Source: an uncultured Schaedlerella sp.
GTDB taxonomy: Bacteria > Bacillota > Clostridia > Lachnospirales > Lachnospiraceae
Length of the DNA: 64,000 bases
Direction of reading: 5' to 3'
Assembly: GCA_934435195.1 (NCBI GenBank)
Contig: CAKSAJ010000004.1
Span: forward strand, 1-64,000
In this document: one piece after another, positions 60,729 to 64,000 of the stretch
Layout of the letters: each line of letters begins with the position of its first letter
Numbering within the stretch: position 1 is the first letter of the stretch
Notes under the pieces: model-generated
Database searches by the model: none
What the model was told of the DNA's origin: nothing
What the model saw: only the letters and a program-made list of their open reading frames with translations
Position numbers and translations under genes: made by a program

Positions 60729-62288
60729 CTACAATAATCCTGCAAATAATCTCATAAACAATTGGCCCAGACGCAAATAAGCACTATTCCCTGAACTATA
60801 TTTTTCCGTCACTTCACAGCATTCTTTCATGGTTGCTTCTAAATCTTCTCTAATCAAAATAACTGCTTTGCAATCTGCCATAAAGCATCCATTTTCAAAA
60901 TGATGATAAAGGCTTCTATAATCCAGATTTATTGTTCCACACGTAGCCATACAATCATCTGCCACACTCATTTTTGCATGGCAAAATCCAGGAGTCCATT
61001 CAAAAATACGCACTCCGTCTTTTACCAGTCCGTGATAAAATGAACGTGTAACACTATAAATTAATTTCTTATCAGGAATCCCCGGCGTAATTATCCTTAC
61101 ATCAACTCCGCGTTTCGCAGCCAGACACATTGCATGCATCATCTCATCGGTAATAATCAGATATGGTGTCATAAACCAACAATATTTTTCTGCTTTATTT
61201 ATCATGCTGATGTAAACTTCTTCGCCTACCTGCTCATCATCCATCGGACTGTCCGCATACGGCTGGATGAATCCACTTTGTTCTGCATGATACTCATATG
61301 GTAATAAATATTTTTCAAAATCCGTATCATTTTTATCTTTATCATTGACTGCATTCCACATTTCCAGAAATGTTATCGTCAACGATCGGACTGCATCTCC
61401 CTCTAAACGGATTCCCGTATCCTTCCACTGTCCGTAAGGATGTGTGAAATTAAAATACTCATTTGCAAGATTATAGCCACCGGTAAATCCAACTTTTCCA
61501 TCAATAACCGTAATTTTACGATGATCTCGATTATTTAGAAATACATTCAAGCCCGGCATAAATGGATTGAATACGCGACACTGAATCCCTACATTCTCAA
61601 GTTTCTTTATAAAATCTGTATTAATAAATCCAATAGAACCCATATCGTCATAAAAAACTCGTACTTCTACTCCGGCTTGTGCTCGTTCTTCCAAAACCTT
61701 TTGGATCATATACCACGCTTGTGCATCCTCAATCGCATGGTATTCCATAAAAATAAATCTTTCTGCTTTTGACAGTTCTTCAAGCTGGGCTTCCAGTCCT
61801 TTTACCGCTTCACTGTAATATGTTACATCCGTATTCTGATATACCGGATAACTTGCATTTTTCTTTATATAATAAGCAATATTACCGGCTTTTGGATTTT
61901 TCTCGTTTAACTTTTCTAAAGTTTCTTGATTTTCTGGAAGTAACGGCAAAATAATATTATCAATGTCTTTGTATCGTATTCTCATTTTACGAGTACCACC
62001 GTTTAATCCAATCATCAAATACAGACCAACTCCCATTATCGGAAATATAAGTATCAAAATTATCCAGGGCATTTTCATAGATGAAGTTTTGTTGGATGCA
62101 TAAAGCCCCAAAACCAAACCGCCTGCCAGAATTCTTGTCAGCAGATTGACAAATTCTGCGTATCTGCTCAATTTAGTAAGCATAACTATAACAAAAAGAA
62201 CTTCCAGCAAAATACAAACCACAGAAAAACATAATCGCTTTACACCATTTTTTGTTTTCGCTCTGCCTTCTAGTGTGTCCTGTTTCAT
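60729..62288 (-). CDS. cls: Cardiolipin synthase
   Basis: Cls condenses phosphatidylglycerol into cardiolipin at the membrane. The 519-residue product has N-terminal helices (about 20-40, 48-62 and 73-95) and two phospholipase D motifs: HRKITVIDGKVGFTGG with His256, and HAKMSVADDCMATCGTINLD with His438. GGAGATGA precedes the start, which is 15 bases after DUF4317. The gene is cotranscribed with DUF4317 and the folate gene. Confidence 0.94.
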   Translation of the reverse strand: MKQDTLEGRAKTKNGVKRLCFSVVCILLEVLFVIVMLTKLSRYAEFVNLLTRILAGGLVLGLYASNKTSSMKMPWIILILIFPIMGVGLYLMIGLNGGTRKMRIRYKDIDNIILPLLPENQETLEKLNEKNPKAGNIAYYIKKNASYPVYQNTDVTYYSEAVKGLEAQLEELSKAERFIFMEYHAIEDAQAWYMIQKVLEERAQAGVEVRVFYDDMGSIGFINTDFIKKLENVGIQCRVFNPFMPGLNVFLNNRDHRKITVIDGKVGFTGGYNLANEYFNFTHPYGQWKDTGIRLEGDAVRSLTITFLEMWNAVNDKDKNDTDFEKYLLPYEYHAEQSGFIQPYADSPMDDEQVGEEVYISMINKAEKYCWFMTPYLIITDEMMHAMCLAAKRGVDVRIITPGIPDKKLIYSVTRSFYHGLVKDGVRIFEWTPGFCHAKMSVADDCMATCGTINLDYRSLYHHFENGCFMADCKAVILIREDLEATMKECCEVTEKYSSGNSAYLRLGQLFMRLFAGLL

Positions 62289-62303
62289 TTAACTCATCTC
62301 CTT

Positions 62304-63449
62304 TTATTTATCTGCCTGCGGGCGTTTTATTGTTCGAACATTAATCCCATTCAGTTCTATGTGGTCATCAACAGGAATCACAATGCATTGTCTTCCATCA
62401 ATTATCCTTGTTTCAATCAAATCAGCTCTGTCTGGGTTGACTTTTATAACCACATCAGATGTCTCAATATTAAATTTTCTTGTCTCTGCAATATTTTCTG
62501 CAATAAGTGTTGATTTTTCGCCCGCTGCCGCCTCAAATGTCTGTTCAAATGTCTCCATCTGTTCTGCTGATACGCCACTATTCTCAAAGATTTTCTTCAC
62601 ATCGGTTTTATCCAAAGATACCGGTTCCGGCTCATCTTTATGTTCTTCAATAATTTCATTCAAAGTCTCATGAATATTTCTTACCGTTTCATAATCACCA
62701 TCTTCGCCAAGCGTATCCTCAATGATCATCTGAAAAGTCTCTTTTTGTGAGTCTGCCGACATCGGCATCTTCGCTCCCAGTACCTGATTGATCAACTCCG
62801 GCTGAAGGTCCTGCGATTTCTTTGTATAATACAATACACCATGGATATCTGTACTTCGGTCTGTAAATGCAGGGAACAAAAATCCTTTATCCGGCTTATC
62901 TACGATCCAGTCACGTATACGGTCTTCAATCCTGTTATCCTCGGCATTATAGCATAATCCGGCTTTTGATAATGACACAGGACAGATACTGCATATAAGA
63001 TATTCAAACACTTCATCCGATGCATCGTACATTTCTAATTCATCTGTTCCTTTTCCCGGAATATCGTACATTGCATGGATCAAAATAATATAATAGTTTT
63101 CTTCATACTCATAGTTCTCGATTATTTTATCGTAAAACTCTTCCAAAAGCATATCATCTTCTAATTTACTGTTTTTTAATTTCAACAAAAATTCCTGCGT
63201 TCCTCCCGGCATCTCCTGATCCAGAGGAAATTCCATATTCAACAAGTTCTTCCCCAAACTTCCAGATAATGTTTTCTTAAAAATATCAAAATACTTAAAT
63301 GCTTCTTCTTCCGGTAATGAAAGAAATGCTTCTTTAGATTCTAAACGTTTTGTTTTCTCATGGTCTACATAACATCCGCAAATACGTGTGATTGCACAGT
63401 TTGCAGGTGTAAATTGCTTTCTGATTTCCAGTACTTCTTTTTTGTTCAT
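62304..63449 (-). CDS. DUF4317 family protein
   Basis: The 381-residue cytoplasmic protein begins MNKKEVLEIRKQFTPANCAI with TRICGCYVDHEKTK, and has LPEEEAFKYFDIFKKTLSGS, GVLYYTKKSQDLQPEL and a C-terminal DRADLIETRIIDGRQCIVIP region, the DUF4317 family common in gut Clostridia. The function is unknown. The ATG at 63449 follows AGGAAAG; an in-frame extension would translate the large palindrome upstream and was rejected. Confidence 0.85.
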   Translation of the reverse strand: MNKKEVLEIRKQFTPANCAITRICGCYVDHEKTKRLESKEAFLSLPEEEAFKYFDIFKKTLSGSLGKNLLNMEFPLDQEMPGGTQEFLLKLKNSKLEDDMLLEEFYDKIIENYEYEENYYIILIHAMYDIPGKGTDELEMYDASDEVFEYLICSICPVSLSKAGLCYNAEDNRIEDRIRDWIVDKPDKGFLFPAFTDRSTDIHGVLYYTKKSQDLQPELINQVLGAKMPMSADSQKETFQMIIEDTLGEDGDYETVRNIHETLNEIIEEHKDEPEPVSLDKTDVKKIFENSGVSAEQMETFEQTFEAAAGEKSTLIAENIAETRKFNIETSDVVIKVNPDRADLIETRIIDGRQCIVIPVDDHIELNGINVRTIKRPQADK

Positions 63450-63552
63450 TTCTCTTTCCTCTCTTATGCTTATTATCGTTACACTATTATACAACGGAAA
63501 GTAACGTTTGGGGAAGTGACAATTGGGGACAATTTTAGGGACGGGGAGACCA

Positions 63553-63660
63553 TTTGGGGACGGAGTTTGGAGACCATTGGGGACGGGGTTTAGTGGCTTT
63601 TTTGCAAGCAAAAAAGCCACTAAACCCCGTCCCCAATGGTCTCCAAACTCCGTCCCCAAA
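63553..63660. repeat. 108-bp perfect inverted repeat with GGGGACGG motifs (REP/REPIN-like)
   Basis: Two 53-bp arms are exact reverse complements around an AA centre. The arms contain repeated GGGGACGG blocks at about 20-base intervals and a TAGTGGCTTTTTTGC core; further GGGGAC copies continue to the left (63508-63552). It lies between the end of pflA and DUF4317, 17 bases after the pflA stop. Such GGGGAC palindromes recall REP sequences mobilised by Y1 (RAYT) transposases; none is encoded here. It probably also acts as a terminator. Confidence 0.85.
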
Positions 63661-63677
63661 CGTCACTTTTCCATGCA

Positions 63678-64000
63678 CTAAACTCCTGTATGAAGCAGTT
63701 TATTTGCGTTCTCAACTCTCTCGACAGACGGTGGATCTATTCCTTTTAATTTATATTCATAGCCAAGTTCATCCCATTTATATGCACCTAAAGTATGATA
63801 TGGAAGAACTTCTACTTTCTGAACATTATCCAGCGATTGAATAAATTCATCCAGCTTGATCAAATATTCATCATAATCACTTCTTTCCGGTACAAGGACA
63901 TGACGAATCCAAACCGGTTTCTTGATGTCTGATAAATAACGGGCCAGATCTAAAATATTCTTATTTGTACATCCTGTTAAAATCTTATGCTGCTCATCAT
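63678..64000 (-). CDS. pflA: Pyruvate formate-lyase activating enzyme, C-terminal part (cut by window edge)
   Basis: The minus-strand frame ending TAG at 63678 is open to the window edge. It encodes about 107 residues with LTGCTNKNILDLARYL, KKPVWIRHVLVPERSDYDEY, VQKVEVLPYHTLGAYKWDEL and the GIDPPS tail of PflA, the radical-SAM enzyme that installs the glycyl radical on pyruvate formate-lyase. The CxxxCxxC cluster motif lies outside the window. It indicates anaerobic mixed-acid metabolism. Confidence 0.92.
   Translation of the reverse strand, partial: DEQHKILTGCTNKNILDLARYLSDIKKPVWIRHVLVPERSDYDEYLIKLDEFIQSLDNVQKVEVLPYHTLGAYKWDELGYEYKLKGIDPPSVERVENANKLLHTGV

Noticed and set aside
63450..63659. 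In-frame N-terminal extension of the DUF4317 protein and a mirror-image plus-strand reading frame
   Set aside because: Both are translations of the 108-bp inverted repeat, which reads alike on the two strands; the ATG at 63449 has the ribosome site.
1..64000. CRISPR array, prophage or integrative element
   Set aside because: No regularly spaced repeats, cas genes, integrase, phage structural genes or rRNA operon were seen; gene content is ordinary core chromosome throughout.

Overview
The window reads as a chromosomal segment of an AT-rich, low-GC, anaerobic, spore-forming Firmicute, most likely a member of the Lachnospiraceae (Blautia/Dorea/Mediterraneibacter/Coprococcus-like). The evidence is the family mix: CodY, HrcA-type CIRCE operators, an uninterrupted sigK, an alpha/beta-type small acid-soluble spore protein, a pyruvate formate-lyase activase, DUF4317 and DUF5688 proteins, and Firmicute gene orders such as ireB-ruvX-DUF1292, dprA-topA-codY and groES-groEL. 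The species is not identified. Almost every gene lies on the minus strand; only nfo, sigK and a small HPr-like gene are on the plus strand. No prophage, CRISPR array or transposase gene was seen.

Layout by region. 1-2.3 kb: rpsB and tsf, each with its own promoter and terminator. 2.4-9.1 kb: a cell-wall remodelling block with ftsE, ftsX, an M23 coiled-coil protein, an S41 protease and a CwlO-like NlpC/P60 hydrolase that has a WalR-type box; a CdaR/PucR-like regulator precedes it. 9.2-12.6 kb: a divergent WecG/TagA protein, a minor SASP, and a PadR-DUF1700-DUF4097-PspC envelope-stress operon under a palindromic operator. 12.7-20.3 kb: htpG with CIRCE, CPBP protease, an alanyl-tRNA editing protein carrying an in-frame 150-bp insertion, argS, nfo and tRNA-Arg(CCG). 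20.4-31.2 kb: DUF5688, efp, yqeG, an amidase, guaB, groESL with CIRCE, a small unknown gene, codY and topA. 31.2-37 kb: dprA, comM, a MobA-ModE fusion, sigK and pepT. 37-43.4 kb: the oppBCDFA oligopeptide transporter. 43.4-50.4 kb: a tRNA-modification and RNA-processing operon (ireB, ruvX, DUF1292, fur, rnj, trmR, U32 peptidase) plus mtaB and an HPr-like gene. 50.5-55.3 kb: moaC-prmA-rsmE-cysteine desulfurase-thiI. 55.4-60.1 kb: a MarR-controlled heterodimeric ABC exporter. 60.1-64 kb: DUF4317, cardiolipin synthase, 5-formyl-THF cyclo-ligase and the 3' part of pflA.

Functional themes are translation and tRNA maturation (argS, alanyl-tRNA editing, efp, mtaB, trmR/U32, thiI with its cysteine desulfurase, prmA, rsmE, rnj), envelope growth (ftsEX, hydrolases, amidase, cls), and proteostasis (groESL, htpG).

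The least ordinary signals are repeats and regulatory DNA. A family of 31-bp palindromic units occurs three times; two copies sit between perfect 8-bp target duplications, one of them inside a coding sequence. A 108-bp perfect inverted repeat lies beside pflA. A roughly 180-nt, highly structured element separates guaB from its terminator. Clean palindromic operators overlap promoters of the PadR, MarR and opp operons. Promoter and operator calls rest on spacing and consensus matches read by eye; product calls rest on recognised family motifs, not on database searches.
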